Assembly: GCF_025244825.1 (NCBI RefSeq)
Contig: NZ_CP104263.1
Location: forward strand, 620,001-684,000
Origin: Arthrobacter jinronghuae
GTDB lineage: Bacteria > Actinomycetota > Actinomycetes > Actinomycetales > Micrococcaceae
Direction: 5' to 3'
DNA length: 64,000 bases
Part shown: positions 1 to 9,634 of the stretch, piece after piece
Layout of the letters: each line of letters starts with the position of its first letter
How positions within the stretch are numbered: the stretch's first letter is position 1
Made by a program: the position numbers and the translations under genes
The notes under the pieces: generated by a model
Databases searched by the model: none
What the model saw: only the letters and a program-made list of their open reading frames with translations
Told to the model about the DNA's origin: nothing

Positions 1-198
1 ACCGGCACCCCCGAGGCCGGCGGCATCACCAGCCGTGAACTGCTGGAGATCCTGCGCGGACTGCGCGGACTGAACCTGGTGGGGGCCGACGTCGTCGAAG
101 TCGCTCCTGCTTACGACCATGCGGACATCACCGCCGTGGCCGCCTCGCACGTCGCCTATGACCTCATCACACTGATGGGATTGTCGGATGAGCACTGA
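1..198 (+). CDS. speB: Agmatinase/guanidinobutyrase-type ureohydrolase, C-terminal end (partial)
   Basis: Open from the first base of the window to a TGA, giving the last 65 residues of a ureohydrolase. The visible motifs [15 protein letters not shown] and [19 protein letters not shown] are typical of the C-terminus of agmatinase-like enzymes, which hydrolyse guanidino compounds to urea and an amine. The metal-binding Asp/His motifs would lie upstream, outside the window, so agmatinase and guanidinobutyrase cannot be separated. It overlaps the start of the following ThDP enzyme by 11 bases, which implies translational coupling and a shared operon. The family is clear; the substrate is inferred. 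Confidence 0.85.
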   Translation, partial: TGTPEAGGITSRELLEILRGLRGLNLVGADVVEVAPAYDHADITAVAASHVAYDLITLMGLSDEH

Positions 199-1870
199 AT
201 CCGCCGCTTCGGGTTCGGGCGACGCCGTCCCCGGCGCCGGTCCCGTCCGCAACGGCGGAGACCTGGTGGTGGAAACCCTCGAAGCCCTCGGCGCCAGCAA
301 GGTGTTCGGCATCCCCGGCCAGCACGCCCTGGGACTGTTCGATGCGCTCTCCCGCTCGCGGCTGGAGTTCATCTCCTCCCGGGTGGAGAACAACTCCGCA
401 TTTGCGGCCGACGGTTTTTCCCGGGCCACCGGGCAGGTGGGCGTGCTTTTCCTGTCCACCGGTCCCGGTGCCCTGACCTCGCTGGCCGGGCTGCAGGAGG
501 CCTATGCCACCGGAGTGCCGATGATCGTGGTGGCCAGCCAGATCCCCATTGACGGGCTCGGCGCGCGGCGCCGGGGAATGCTGCACCAACTAGATGACCA
601 GAAGGCCTCCGCCGCCAACGTCACCAAGAGCCAGCGCCTGATCCAGCACGCCTCCGGCATCCCCTCCGCCATCCAGGACGCGTGGACCGAAGCCATCTCC
701 TCGCCGGCAGGGCCGGTGTGGATCGAGATCCCGCAGAACGTGCTGCTCAACCCGGTCATGGTGCCTGCCGTAGAAGACGCGTTGGCAGAACCGTTCGACA
801 ACCCCCCGCGCAGCGAACTGGTCAAGGAAGCCGTGCGCTGGCTCTCCGACGCCCGCCGGCCCGCCGTCATTGCCGGCGGCGGCGTGCGCCGCAGCGGTGC
901 CGAGGCTGCGTTGCTTTCCATTGCCCAGAAGCTGCATGCCCCGGTGATCTGCACGCCCGGGGGCAACGGAGCCTTCCCGTGGAACCATCCGCTGTCCCTG
1001 CAGTCCTGGATGGAGGACCGGCATATGACGGACGTGCTCGAGGATGCCGACGTACTGGTGGTCATCGGCTCCTCGCTCGGCGAAGTGACGTCCAATTACT
1101 TCACCATGGCGCCCCGCGGCCGGATCATCCAGATCGACGCCGAACCCCGGGTCCTGGAGTCCAACCGTCCTGCGCTGGGTATCCGCGCCGACGCCCGGCA
1201 GGCCCTGGACGCGCTCGACGCCGCCCTTCCGGCCTCGGCCCGCCTTCCCGACTGGCACGGGCAAAGCGCCGAGGAGCTGGTAGCCGGCGCCTTGGCCCGG
1301 GTTCAGGCGCGGCTGGATACCCAGGGCCTCGACATGGAACGCCGCTTCATGGCGGACATCCGCGCCGCGGTCCCCGATGAGATGCAGACCTACTGGGACA
1401 TGACCATTTCCGCCTACTGGGCCTGGAGCTGCTGGGATGCGAAGTCCGGCCGGTTCCACTCCGCCCAGGGCGCCGGCGGATTGGGGTACGGCTATCCGGG
1501 CGCAATCGGCGGCGCGGTGGGCCTGGGGGAGCGGGTGCTTGCCGTGTCCGGCGACGGTTCGGCCATGTACTCCATTTCCGAACTGGCCACGGCGCGGCAG
1601 CATAACCTTCCCGTGACCTGGCTGATTGTCGACGACGGCGGCTACGGCATCCTGCGCGAATACATGGAGGACGCGTTCGGCAAGGCCACCGCAACGGAGC
1701 TGGCGCGCCCGGATTTCGTGAAGCTCGCGGAATCCTTCGGTGTACCTGCCCGCCGCTGCGCACCGGAAGACATCCGCGCGGCATTGGAAGAGGCATTTGC
1801 CGGAGAAGGCCCCAACGTAGTTGTGGTTGAAGCGCGGATAGGTCTTTTTGCTCCCACCCACCTGGTTTAA
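188..1870 (+). CDS. Thiamine diphosphate-dependent enzyme (acetolactate synthase / benzoylformate decarboxylase superfamily)
   Basis: 560 residues with the three-domain ThDP architecture: N-terminal pyrimidine-binding domain (about 25-195, with the cofactor-activating Glu67 in [14 protein letters not shown]), central domain (about 215-350) and C-terminal pyrophosphate-binding domain (about 400-550). The ThDP motif is GDGS at 455-458, but the usual Asn-Asn end of the motif is Asp482-Asp483 (IVDDGGYG), which is unusual. It is probably a soluble 2-keto-acid decarboxylase or carboligase. The start overlaps the upstream ureohydrolase gene, so it may act on a keto acid derived from guanidino or amine breakdown; that is inference. 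Substrate unknown; real acetolactate synthase is unlikely because no small subunit is adjacent. Confidence 0.85.
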   Translation: MSTESAASGSGDAVPGAGPVRNGGDLVVETLEALGASKVFGIPGQHALGLFDALSRSRLEFISSRVENNSAFAADGFSRATGQVGVLFLSTGPGALTSLAGLQEAYATGVPMIVVASQIPIDGLGARRRGMLHQLDDQKASAANVTKSQRLIQHASGIPSAIQDAWTEAISSPAGPVWIEIPQNVLLNPVMVPAVEDALAEPFDNPPRSELVKEAVRWLSDARRPAVIAGGGVRRSGAEAALLSIAQKLHAPVICTPGGNGAFPWNHPLSLQSWMEDRHMTDVLEDADVLVVIGSSLGEVTSNYFTMAPRGRIIQIDAEPRVLESNRPALGIRADARQALDALDAALPASARLPDWHGQSAEELVAGALARVQARLDTQGLDMERRFMADIRAAVPDEMQTYWDMTISAYWAWSCWDAKSGRFHSAQGAGGLGYGYPGAIGGAVGLGERVLAVSGDGSAMYSISELATARQHNLPVTWLIVDDGGYGILREYMEDAFGKATATELARPDFVKLAESFGVPARRCAPEDIRAALEEAFAGEGPNVVVVEARIGLFAPTHLV

Positions 1871-2006
1871 CCGCCGCTGCTGCGTGATCCGGGTGTCGGC
1901 GTGCCCGGGTAGATAGAAGGGGTGGCTCTGGCATGATGAGGGCGTGCGATTGGCGTGGCCCCTCACCTGTCGGGGCCTTCCGCACAAAGCGAATCAGGAC
2001 CAACCC

Positions 2007-2414
2007 ATGCCCCTTCCAACCGCTCCCTCCGTGGAATTGCACGTTCTCGCCGGCGAATATGTGATCGCACGGCTTCCCCCGGCGTCGGAGGTTCCCGCCG
2101 CGCTTATGTCAGCGGCCGACGGCTTCATCTCCGTCACCCGCACCCCGCAGGAGCTTTCGATTGTCTGCCCCGCCGCGCTTGCGCCGGCGGACGCCGAAAT
2201 TGACGGAACGTGGGCGGCGTTTTATGCCTCCGGTCCGATTCCCTTCGGGCTGACCGGAGTGGTGGCCGCGCTGGTCGCACCGCTCGCAGCCGCCGGCTGC
2301 CCGGTGTTTGTCGTGTCGACCTTTGACGGCGACGTCCTCATGGTCCCCTCGCCGCAGTACGAGCAGGCCCGCGCGTGGCTGCGCGCGGCAGGCCACACGC
2401 TTCCAGGGGTTTAG
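2007..2414 (+). CDS. ACT domain-containing protein (CASTOR-like)
   Basis: 135 residues. The segment LHVLAGEYVIARLPPASEVP, followed by ISVTRTPQELSIVCP and a second half with FGLTGVVAALVAPLAAAGCPVFVVSTFDGDVL, is characteristic of the tandem ACT domains of the CASTOR-like family, small cytosolic proteins thought to sense amino acids. I chose the ATG at 2007, which is preceded by AGGA, rather than the upstream in-frame start at 1944, because homologues begin just before the LHVLAGEY segment. It stands between the ThDP gene and the marR operon on the same strand. Ligand unknown. Confidence 0.75.
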   Translation: MPLPTAPSVELHVLAGEYVIARLPPASEVPAALMSAADGFISVTRTPQELSIVCPAALAPADAEIDGTWAAFYASGPIPFGLTGVVAALVAPLAAAGCPVFVVSTFDGDVLMVPSPQYEQARAWLRAAGHTLPGV

Positions 2415-2416
2415 TT

Positions 2417-2460
2417 AGTTGACCTAGGCAAATTTCCGCGTATAGTTGCCTAGGTCAACT
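2417..2460 (+). promoter_or_regulatory. MarR operator and promoter of the marR-MFS operon
   Basis: AGTTGACCTAGGCAA (2417-2431) and its exact reverse complement (2446-2460) form a 15-bp inverted repeat with a 14-base spacer. Each arm carries the self-complementary core CCTAGG, and the second arm extends to ATAGTTG-N7-CAACTAT (2442-2462). A promoter fits inside: -35 TTGACC (2419-2424), 16-base spacer, -10 TATAGT (2441-2446). A dimer on each arm would cover the -35 and the -10/start region, the usual plan of an autorepressing MarR. The regulator gene starts 33 bases downstream. Confidence 0.8.
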
Positions 2461-2492
2461 ATCAGTACCCAAACCTCCGGAGACCCGTCCCC

Positions 2493-3005
2493 ATGCCCAT
2501 GCAACAGGAAACGGCGGATGACCTGATCCGGAAGATCTTCGCCCTGCAACGGACGCTGCGGTGCGTGACCCAGCACAGCGCCGACATCGGCGGACCCGGA
2601 GTGGCACTGCAAGGCGTCATGCGGATGATCGGCGAAGACGGCGAGCTGCGGGCGACCGAGCTTGCCGCCAAACTCGGTGTCGGCCCTGCCGGACTCAGCC
2701 GCCACGTCGCAGAACTGGAAGAACTCGGTTACGTCCGGCGTCGCCCGCATCCGCAGGACCGCCGCGCCTACCTGATCAGCCTGACCGAGCTGGGGGAATC
2801 AGTCCTCCGCGAAGCACTCACTGGCCGGGCCGTCCTGCTGCAGGAAGCCCTTGCCGCCTGGTCCGAGGACCAGGCGCAGCTCGCGTCCGACACCCTTGGA
2901 GCGCTTTCCGACGCGCTCTTCACCTCCATCCGCCGAGCGCCCGGAGCCCCCGAGCCGACGCAGGAAACCCCCGTATCCGATCCGCAGGAGTTAGCAACTA
3001 AGTGA
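2493..3005 (+). CDS. MarR family transcriptional regulator
   Basis: 170 residues. The winged helix lies at about residues 45-115: ELRATELAAKLGVGPAGLSRHVAELEELGYVRRRPHPQDRRAYLISLTE, where the DRRA segment forms the wing. Cytosolic dimeric repressor that normally releases DNA on binding a small, often aromatic, ligand. It is the first gene of an operon whose second gene is a 14-helix drug exporter, overlapping by 4 bases (GTGA), and it lies just downstream of a strong inverted-repeat operator. It therefore most likely represses itself and the exporter. Inducer unknown. Confidence 0.92.
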   Translation: MPMQQETADDLIRKIFALQRTLRCVTQHSADIGGPGVALQGVMRMIGEDGELRATELAAKLGVGPAGLSRHVAELEELGYVRRRPHPQDRRAYLISLTELGESVLREALTGRAVLLQEALAAWSEDQAQLASDTLGALSDALFTSIRRAPGAPEPTQETPVSDPQELATK

Positions 3006-4708
3006 CCGATTCCAAGACCGCCCGGAAGAAACACGTTCCCGGCGAGATGAGCCATCGACAGATCCTGCAGGCCCTTACCGGCCTGCTTGCTGCGTTGTTC
3101 ACGGCAATGCTGAGCACCACCATCGTGGCCAACGCACTGCCCACCATCATGGCCGACCTGCACGGTACGCAGACCGACTTCGCCTGGGTGGTCACGGCCG
3201 CCCTGCTGGCCAACGCCGTGAGCACCCCGATCTGGGGCAAACTCGCGGACCTGTTCAACAAGAAGCTCCTGGTGCAGCTGAGCATCGTTATCTTCGTTGC
3301 CGGTTCCGTCCTCGCAGGCTTCGCCCATTCCATGGAGCTGCTGCTGACCGCACGCGTCATCCAGGGCCTGGGCATGGGCGGCCTGACGGCACTGGCCCAG
3401 GCGATCATCGGTTCCATCATTCCGCCGCGGGAACGCGGCAGGTACTCCGGCTACATGGGTGCCGTGATGGCAGTGGCCACCGCCGGCGGCCCGCTGCTGG
3501 GCGGCTTCATCGTGGACAGCCCGCTGGGCTGGCGCTGGACCTTCTTCCTGTGCGTTCCGCTCGCCGTCGTCGCCCTCTTCCTGCTGCAGGTCACGCTGCA
3601 CCTGCAGCATGTACGCCGTCCGGCCAAGATCGACTGGCTCGGCTCGATCCTGCTTACCGCAGGCGTCTCCCTGCTCCTGATCTGGGTCTCCTTCGCCGGC
3701 AAGCCCGACTACTACGAATGGTGGTCATGGGAAACGGCTGCCATGGTGGGCGGATCCGTCATCCTGCTGGCCCTGCTCGTGCTGGTGGAATCCAAGGTCG
3801 CCGAACCGATCATTCCGCTGAAGATCATCAGCCAGCGGACCACCGCCCTGGCCATCGTCGCCTCCGTTGCAGTGGGCATCGCCATGTTCGGTTCCACCAC
3901 CTTCCTGGGCCAGTACTTCCAGCTGGCACGGGGCTTCACTCCCACCGAGGCCGGGCTGCTCATGCTGCCGATGATTGCCGGCAACCTGCTCGGTTCCGTA
4001 GGGTCCGGCCTGCTGATCACCCGCTTCGGCAAGTGGAAGCGTTTCCTGATCATCGGCACGGTCCTGGTGATCCTCGGGACGGCGCTGGCCGGCTTCATCA
4101 ACCATGAAACCGACATGATCCTTGTCAGCCTGTTTATCTTCATCCTCGGCGTGGGCATGGGCCTGCTGATGCAGAACCTCGTGCTGGCCGTGCAGAACAC
4201 GGTCAAGGTCACCGACGTCGGCTCCGCCAGCGCGTCCGTTGCCTTCTTCCGCACCGTCGGCGGCGCCATCGGCGTCTCGGTACTGGGCGCGGTCCTTTCG
4301 AGCTCGGTCAGCCGCCGGGTCTCGGAGGAACTGGACAAGGCAGGCATGCCGTCCGAGGGCGGCGGCACCACAGCCACGCTGGACCTGGGTGGGCTCCCGG
4401 CAGAGGTCCAGATGTTCTTCCGGATCGCCTATGCGGAGGGTACGGCGGACATCTTCAAGATTGCCGCGGCGGTGGCCATCATTGCGCTGGTTGCAGTGCT
4501 GTTCATCAAGGAGAAGGCACTGCGCCGGACCCTGGACATCAAGCCCACCTCCTCCAACCCGGTTGAACCCGGCCTGGCCGGCGGTGCGGAAATACTGCAC
4601 ACCGGCGCCATGTCCACCGTCGAACCGGCTACCGTGCCGGGCACCGGCAGCCAGGAATCCGTACCGCGGACCGACGGCACGGAAAAGGCCGGCACCACCC
4701 GGCCGTAA
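3002..4708 (+). CDS. MFS drug exporter, DHA2 (14 TMS) family
   Basis: 568 residues starting at GTG that overlaps the marR stop codon. Many hydrophobic helices consistent with 14 membrane segments: LTGLLAALFTAMLSTTIVA is helix 1, and the antiporter motif C region GGPLLGGFIVDSPLGWRWTF follows helix 5, as in EmrB/QacA-type drug:H+ antiporters. The last 60 residues are a hydrophilic Pro/Thr/Glu-rich tail. Translational coupling to MarR indicates an inducible efflux system for a toxic compound. Its 3' end lies only 4 bases from the convergent end of the polyketide operon. Confidence 0.93.
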   Translation: MTDSKTARKKHVPGEMSHRQILQALTGLLAALFTAMLSTTIVANALPTIMADLHGTQTDFAWVVTAALLANAVSTPIWGKLADLFNKKLLVQLSIVIFVAGSVLAGFAHSMELLLTARVIQGLGMGGLTALAQAIIGSIIPPRERGRYSGYMGAVMAVATAGGPLLGGFIVDSPLGWRWTFFLCVPLAVVALFLLQVTLHLQHVRRPAKIDWLGSILLTAGVSLLLIWVSFAGKPDYYEWWSWETAAMVGGSVILLALLVLVESKVAEPIIPLKIISQRTTALAIVASVAVGIAMFGSTTFLGQYFQLARGFTPTEAGLLMLPMIAGNLLGSVGSGLLITRFGKWKRFLIIGTVLVILGTALAGFINHETDMILVSLFIFILGVGMGLLMQNLVLAVQNTVKVTDVGSASASVAFFRTVGGAIGVSVLGAVLSSSVSRRVSEELDKAGMPSEGGGTTATLDLGGLPAEVQMFFRIAYAEGTADIFKIAAAVAIIALVAVLFIKEKALRRTLDIKPTSSNPVEPGLAGGAEILHTGAMSTVEPATVPGTGSQESVPRTDGTEKAGTTRP

Positions 4709-4712
4709 GCAT

Positions 4713-5912
4713 CTACTGCATGGTGAAACGCCGTGCAACGGCTCCGCCCAGCGCCGGGACCTGGAACATCCGTTCCAGCCCGGCGTTGCGCAGGGCCATC
4801 ACCCCCGCAGGGAGCGGCCGGCCCAGCACCATGTTGATCTGGGCCTGGGCGGAGGCGACGACGGCGTCCCGGCGGCGCCGTCGTTCGAATTCCCGCAGCT
4901 CCCTGCCCACCGGGTTACCGTGCAGGGATGCTGCCATGATCGGGGCAACGGCAGCGGCATCCAGCCAGCCCAGGTTCATCCCCTGCCCGCCGATCGGGCT
5001 GATCTGGTGTGCCGCGTCCCCGATCAGGACCGTGCGTCCGGAAACCAGCCGGTGCGCCCGGCCGATCTGTACGCCGAAAGCACTCAGCATGGAGTTTCCG
5101 GCAACCTCCAGCCGGTGCCCGGTCCGCCGGTGCACCAGCTCCGCGAGACCGGACGCGGTGGGATCCTGCTGCAGTGCGTCGGTATGGACCACCCAGCGGC
5201 GCAGGCCGCCGGGCAGCGGAAAAGACTCCACGATCCCCTCCGGCTCGAGGTAAAGCACGCCCAGCGTCCCGTCACCGGTGTCATCCGGGAAATCGCCCAT
5301 CAGGTAAGTATCCGGCAGTTCGCGTGAAGCCCAGCCGCTGCCCAGTGCTGACCGGATCGAGGACCGGGCGCCGTCGGCCGCTACGAGAAGGCCCGCCTGA
5401 GTGGTGAAGGGTTCTCCGCCGCGGACGCCGTGCACTCGGACGGCGGTGCCGTTGTCGCTGAAGGTTTCAACCCGGGCCCCGCGGACCAGCGCTCCCGGGT
5501 CGAGGGCTCTGAGGCGTTCCTCCAGCAGCTGTTCGGTCCTCACCTGCGGCAGGGTCAGCACAAAGGGGTACCGGGCCGACGCCGCGGCGAAGTCCAGGCG
5601 GGCCACGGTCCGCCCCGCGCTGCGGGCTTCCCCGTGGGCGATCCGGATTCCTTCCCGAGTCATGGCATCGGCGATGCCGGCCTGCGCCAGGGACGCCAGA
5701 GCTGGAGGATGCACCCCGATGGCCCGCGAATGCCTGCTCCGGTTCAGCCGCTGTTCCAAAACCTGGACGGATACCCCCTCCTGCAGCAGCAGGACGGCCA
5801 GATACATGCCCACCGGCCCGCCGCCCACCACAACCACTTCGGAAGAGCGGCGGGGCACGCTGCGGGGAGCGGGGGAGGCGGCTTGTTCCGCGGACGGCAG
5901 CTTAGCCCGCAC
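4713..5912 (-). CDS. FAD-dependent monooxygenase/hydroxylase of the type III PKS operon
   Basis: 399 residues of the p-hydroxybenzoate hydroxylase/UbiH family. The N-terminal dinucleotide fold VVVGGGPVGMYLAVLLLQEG (from about residue 26) binds FAD, and the second FAD motif is GDAAHQISPIGGQGMNLG near residue 300. Such enzymes hydroxylate phenolic rings with NAD(P)H and O2. Starts with GTG inside the methyltransferase 3' end (11-base overlap) as third gene of the PKS operon, the same composition as the srsABC phenolic-lipid operon of Streptomyces. Probably hydroxylates the resorcinol ring towards a quinone; substrate inferred from context. Confidence 0.85.
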   Translation of the reverse strand: MRAKLPSAEQAASPAPRSVPRRSSEVVVVGGGPVGMYLAVLLLQEGVSVQVLEQRLNRSRHSRAIGVHPPALASLAQAGIADAMTREGIRIAHGEARSAGRTVARLDFAAASARYPFVLTLPQVRTEQLLEERLRALDPGALVRGARVETFSDNGTAVRVHGVRGGEPFTTQAGLLVAADGARSSIRSALGSGWASRELPDTYLMGDFPDDTGDGTLGVLYLEPEGIVESFPLPGGLRRWVVHTDALQQDPTASGLAELVHRRTGHRLEVAGNSMLSAFGVQIGRAHRLVSGRTVLIGDAAHQISPIGGQGMNLGWLDAAAVAPIMAASLHGNPVGRELREFERRRRRDAVVASAQAQINMVLGRPLPAGVMALRNAGLERMFQVPALGGAVARRFTMQ

Positions 5913-6633
5913 GGCGGTCGTCTCCCCGGGCGAACGGTGGATAAACCAGCAGGTTCTGCCACGGCCGCTGCTGCAGGCTTTGCCAGCCCTGGGGCGTCAC
6001 CTCGGCGATTTCCGCCGCGGTGAAACTGCGGCGGATGGAGGTCAGCCCGTCCGCCCGGATGAACGAGCCGGGGAAAAACGGCAAGGTGCCGACGGAGAAC
6101 AGGGCGTAGGCCCAGCGGCTGCGCTCAATGTCGCTGTGCAGGCAGAGCTTGCGGCCCAGCCGCCTTGAGTCCGCCAGCAGCGCCAGCAGTTCCGCCGGGG
6201 CCAGATGGTGGAGCATGTGGTTGGAAATCACGACGTCGTAGGAACGCCCCTCCGCAACCAGCTCGCTGCTGTAGGCCTGGCGGAAGGACAATCCCGGCAG
6301 GGCCGGCAGCGCGGAGGCGAACGCGTGTGCCCTCGGATCCGGGTCAATGGCGGTGATTTCCAAGGCAAACCCGTCCCTGCGCGCCCAGCGGGCAATGCAG
6401 CGGGGAACGTCCCCTCCGCCGGAACCGATATCCAGCAGGGTGCCGCCGCCACTCGCGGCGAAGATCGGGCGGAGGTACCGGACGTAGTTGCGCCGCCACC
6501 CCGAGACCACCGCATTGACCAGCCAGAACTGGGCATAGGTGCGCTCGAGGCGCTGCAGGTCGGCGTCGGGCCGGTCCATTTCCTCCACCGCGTCTGCTGC
6601 CCGGGTGGCCAAGGAGGGAAAAACAGCGATCAT
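5902..6633 (-). CDS. Class I SAM-dependent methyltransferase of the type III PKS operon
   Basis: 243 residues. The SAM-binding motif I is GGTLLDIGSGGGDVPR, followed by ITAIDPDPRAHAFA (acidic loop) and DVVISNHMLHHL (motif with the downstream loop), a classic seven-stranded methyltransferase fold, cytosolic. The start overlaps the PKS stop by 4 bases (ATGA) and the stop overlaps the monooxygenase start, so all three are coupled. By analogy with phenolic-lipid operons it probably methylates a phenol oxygen or ring carbon of the polyketide. It is not the membrane isoprenylcysteine-type methyltransferase found in some of those operons. Confidence 0.85.
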   Translation of the reverse strand: MIAVFPSLATRAADAVEEMDRPDADLQRLERTYAQFWLVNAVVSGWRRNYVRYLRPIFAASGGGTLLDIGSGGGDVPRCIARWARRDGFALEITAIDPDPRAHAFASALPALPGLSFRQAYSSELVAEGRSYDVVISNHMLHHLAPAELLALLADSRRLGRKLCLHSDIERSRWAYALFSVGTLPFFPGSFIRADGLTSIRRSFTAAEIAEVTPQGWQSLQQRPWQNLLVYPPFARGDDRRAG

Positions 6634-7844
6634 ACTGCGGCCGGGACCCCCGCTGGTACTGCCCCCGCCGGCGCTGCCAGTTCCGCAGACGCCGCTGCCG
6701 CAGGCTGCACCGGGCCGCCAACCCGGGTGAACAAGCCCGTCTCCACGGTGAGGCCCGGGCCGAAGGCCATGGAGCAGATCCGTTCGTTGCCTCCGCTGAA
6801 GGGTTGTTCCAGGATGTACTTGAGCACGAACAGCACAGTGGCGCTGCTCATGTTGCCCACGGTGCGCAGTGTCTCCCGGGCCGGCAACAGCTGCTGTTCG
6901 CTCAGTTCGAGTTTCGCCTCGACTTTGTCCAGGATGCTGCGGCCGCCGGGATGGATGGCCCAGTGCTCGATCTCCCGGTAGGGGCGGACGCTTACCGATT
7001 GGTCGTGCGCCAGCAGGGGTTCCAGGGCACCGACAATGTGGTCGTCGATGATGTGCGGGACGTAGGTGCCCAGCACCATCTCGAAGCCTTCGTCGCCGAT
7101 ATTCCAGGCCATGGCCTCTTCGCCGACCGGGGTCAGGATGGTTTCAAAGTGGTCCAGCTGGATGGCCGGTCCCGAGTCCGGCAGGTCTTCGCGGGCGGTG
7201 ATGATGGCGGCGGCGGCGCCGTCGGCGAAGAGCGAGGATCCCATGATGGCGTCCGGGTCATTCGACGTGCGGACGTGCAGGGAGCACAGCTCCGCACTGA
7301 CCACCAGCACCACGGCGCCGGGATCCGACTCGCAGAATGATTTGGCTGCGCGCATGGCCGGGAAGGCTCCGTAGCAGCCCATAAAGCCCAGGTGGTAGCG
7401 CTGCACGGACGGATTCAGCCCCAGGGCGCGGGTCACTTTGTAATCCGGGCCGGGGTTGAAGAAACCGGTGCAGGACACAGTGATGACGTGGGTGATATCC
7501 GACGGAGAGATACCGGCGCAGGCATCCAGTGCCTTGGACGCGGCTTCGATGAAGAGTTTCGTGGCCTCCACCGCAAAGATGTCATTCCTGGTCTTGGTGC
7601 TGGGCCGCAGCAACAGGCCGCTGCGGGCATCGTAGAACTTGGGATTTTCCGAGGTGTCGGTGAGTGAGAGTTCAGCCAGCGCCGTACGGCGAGTGTCGAT
7701 GGCCGCCGAATCGAAGCAGGTGCGCACCAGCCGCTCACCCAGCCGGGTCAGGCCGGGCTGGGCTGCGAACGTGTCGCGGACTTCGGACTGCACCAGAATA
7801 GTGGGCGGGATCGCAGTTTCCAGGGACCTGAGGGTAACCGTCAT
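6630..7844 (-). CDS. Type III polyketide synthase (chalcone/stilbene synthase family)
   Basis: 404 residues. The catalytic triad can be placed as Cys157 (FMGCYGAF), His298 (AIHPGGRS) and Asn331 (VGNMSSAT), with spacing that matches plant chalcone synthase Cys164-His303-Asn336. A second family motif SCTGFFNPGPD lies at 124-134. The homodimeric enzyme extends an acyl-CoA starter with malonyl-CoA and cyclises it. Followed by coupled methyltransferase and FAD hydroxylase genes, which suggests alkylresorcinol or alkylpyrone-derived lipids and quinones rather than flaviolin. The C-terminus has an Ala/Pro-rich extension of about 30 residues. Product unproven. Confidence 0.92.
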   Translation of the reverse strand: MTVTLRSLETAIPPTILVQSEVRDTFAAQPGLTRLGERLVRTCFDSAAIDTRRTALAELSLTDTSENPKFYDARSGLLLRPSTKTRNDIFAVEATKLFIEAASKALDACAGISPSDITHVITVSCTGFFNPGPDYKVTRALGLNPSVQRYHLGFMGCYGAFPAMRAAKSFCESDPGAVVLVVSAELCSLHVRTSNDPDAIMGSSLFADGAAAAIITAREDLPDSGPAIQLDHFETILTPVGEEAMAWNIGDEGFEMVLGTYVPHIIDDHIVGALEPLLAHDQSVSVRPYREIEHWAIHPGGRSILDKVEAKLELSEQQLLPARETLRTVGNMSSATVLFVLKYILEQPFSGGNERICSMAFGPGLTVETGLFTRVGGPVQPAAAASAELAAPAGAVPAGVPAAV

Positions 7845-7909
7845 AGTCCATTGTTAAGGGATGGTGATGCTCTGCACAATGGTTGGGGTTACTGAACGAT
7901 TAGCCCCGG

Positions 7910-9580
7910 CTACTGGTTTCGCGGCTTGAGGAGTTCCTTTTCGAGCACCAGGTCGATCGACAGGGTCTTGTAGCCCTCCGCTTCGAACAGGACGGTCACC
8001 GTCTCCTCCTCGTAGCTCATCACGACGCCGGGTCCCCACTCCGAGTGCGTGACGGTGGACTGCAGGGGGAAGGGCAGATTGGGTGCTTCCGCGGCCGCCA
8101 GCACCTGCAGCTCCTCGACCGGGATGTCTGCCTCCGCCGCGGCCTTCTCGCAGTTATCGCAGTTGCCGCAGGGCTCCGGCAGGTCCTCGCCGAAGTATCC
8201 AAGCAGGAACTGCCGGCGGCAACCGGATGTTTCGGCATACTGCCGGGCCATATCCACCCGGGACTGGTCGATGCTCTCCCGCCGCTCGGCGTAGTCCACC
8301 GCCGCTGCCACTGCCTCGTCGGGTGCCATCCTGCGGGCCCGGTAGCCCTTCTTGGATGCGGTGACGGCTCCGGCAGCATTCAGCAGGTTAAGCAGGCCGG
8401 ACAGCCGTCGGGAGCTGACGCCCAGCTTCTGGCTCAGGTGGGCCTGCGTCACGGTGCCTCGCTCGGCGCGCAGTGCGGCCAGCAGCTGGCGGAGGGACTG
8501 ATCATCGGCGCGTTTGCTGGCGAAGAAGCGCCGCAGGCCCAGATCCTCCGGACGGTAATGCAGCACGGCGGCTGCCGGCTGCCCATCGCGCCCGCCCCGT
8601 CCGATCTCCTGGTAATAGCTGTCGATGGAGTCCGGTATGCCGGCGTGCACCACGTACCGGACGTTGGGCTTGTCGATGCCCATGCCGAAGGCGGTGGTGG
8701 CCACCACTACGTCCAGCTCGTCATTGAGGAACTGCCGGTGGACCTCCTTGCGCTCCCCGGCGGGCCGGCCGGAGTGGTAGGGCGCGGCGCGCAGCCCGGC
8801 CTTGGCAAGGTCCTCGGCGTATTCCTCCGTTTCCCTACGGGTGGCCACGTAGACGAGCCCGGGATGGGTCAGTCCAAGGACGCTCTCCATGACGGCCTGC
8901 CGTTTATCGTCGGCCTCCACATGCATCTGCACGGACAGGTAGAGGTTGGGGCGGTCGAACCCCTGGGCAATCAGGAAGGGATCCTTCAGGCGAAGCACCT
9001 CGGCAATCTCGGTCCGCACCGGGGGAGCGGCGGTAGCGGTCAGCGCCACCACCGGACGGTCCAGGGCTTCTGCGAGCGAGCCCAGCTGGAGGTAATCCGG
9101 GCGGAAGTCGTGGCCCCATGCGGAAACACAGTGCGCCTCATCGATCACCAGGATGGAAACGTCCAGTGCCTTGAGCCGCTTGAAGACTTCTTCGCGGGCC
9201 AGCTGTTCGGGGGCCAGGAAGAGGAACTTGGCCCGCCGGTCTTCGTCTTTGTCTTCAGCGGCCGCCCAGGCGGCATCAACGGCGCTCTGTGGCTGGGTGG
9301 AGTTCAGGACATAGGCACGGGTAGCCCCGGCTGCGGCGTTAATGGCGTCCGCCTGATCGCCTTGAAGTGCAATCAACGGCGAAATGACGACGGCGACGCC
9401 GGGCAGGGCGAAGGCCGGCACCTGATAGACGGCGGATTTCCCGTGACCGGTGGGCATAACGCACAGGACGTCCCTGCCGGCAGCCACGGCCGTCATGGCT
9501 TCCAGTTGCCCTTCGCGGGCTGTGTCCCAGCCGAAGATTTCCGAGGCCGTTCGGGCCAGCGTTTCCCGCGTAACGTGCAT
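7910..9580 (-). CDS. recQ: RecQ-family ATP-dependent DNA helicase
   Basis: 556 residues. Helicase core with Walker [12 protein letters not shown] (near residue 45), DEAH box [16 protein letters not shown], motif IV-VI including [15 protein letters not shown] and [10 protein letters not shown]. It is followed by the RecQ-C-terminal zinc site [24 protein letters not shown]. There is no HRDC domain; instead a C-terminal segment [20 protein letters not shown] resembles the small beta-barrel (DUF3553-like) tail seen in actinobacterial helicases. 3'-5' unwinding role in recombination and repair. Separated by 65 bases from the PKS operon downstream; probably its own transcription unit. Confidence 0.93.
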   Translation of the reverse strand: MHVTRETLARTASEIFGWDTAREGQLEAMTAVAAGRDVLCVMPTGHGKSAVYQVPAFALPGVAVVISPLIALQGDQADAINAAAGATRAYVLNSTQPQSAVDAAWAAAEDKDEDRRAKFLFLAPEQLAREEVFKRLKALDVSILVIDEAHCVSAWGHDFRPDYLQLGSLAEALDRPVVALTATAAPPVRTEIAEVLRLKDPFLIAQGFDRPNLYLSVQMHVEADDKRQAVMESVLGLTHPGLVYVATRRETEEYAEDLAKAGLRAAPYHSGRPAGERKEVHRQFLNDELDVVVATTAFGMGIDKPNVRYVVHAGIPDSIDSYYQEIGRGGRDGQPAAAVLHYRPEDLGLRRFFASKRADDQSLRQLLAALRAERGTVTQAHLSQKLGVSSRRLSGLLNLLNAAGAVTASKKGYRARRMAPDEAVAAAVDYAERRESIDQSRVDMARQYAETSGCRRQFLLGYFGEDLPEPCGNCDNCEKAAAEADIPVEELQVLAAAEAPNLPFPLQSTVTHSEWGPGVVMSYEEETVTVLFEAEGYKTLSIDLVLEKELLKPRNQ

Positions 9581-9634
9581 TGCTTATCCTTCAGCGAACC
9601 GGGCCGGCCTCTGCCGGCAATCACATTAGTAAGC

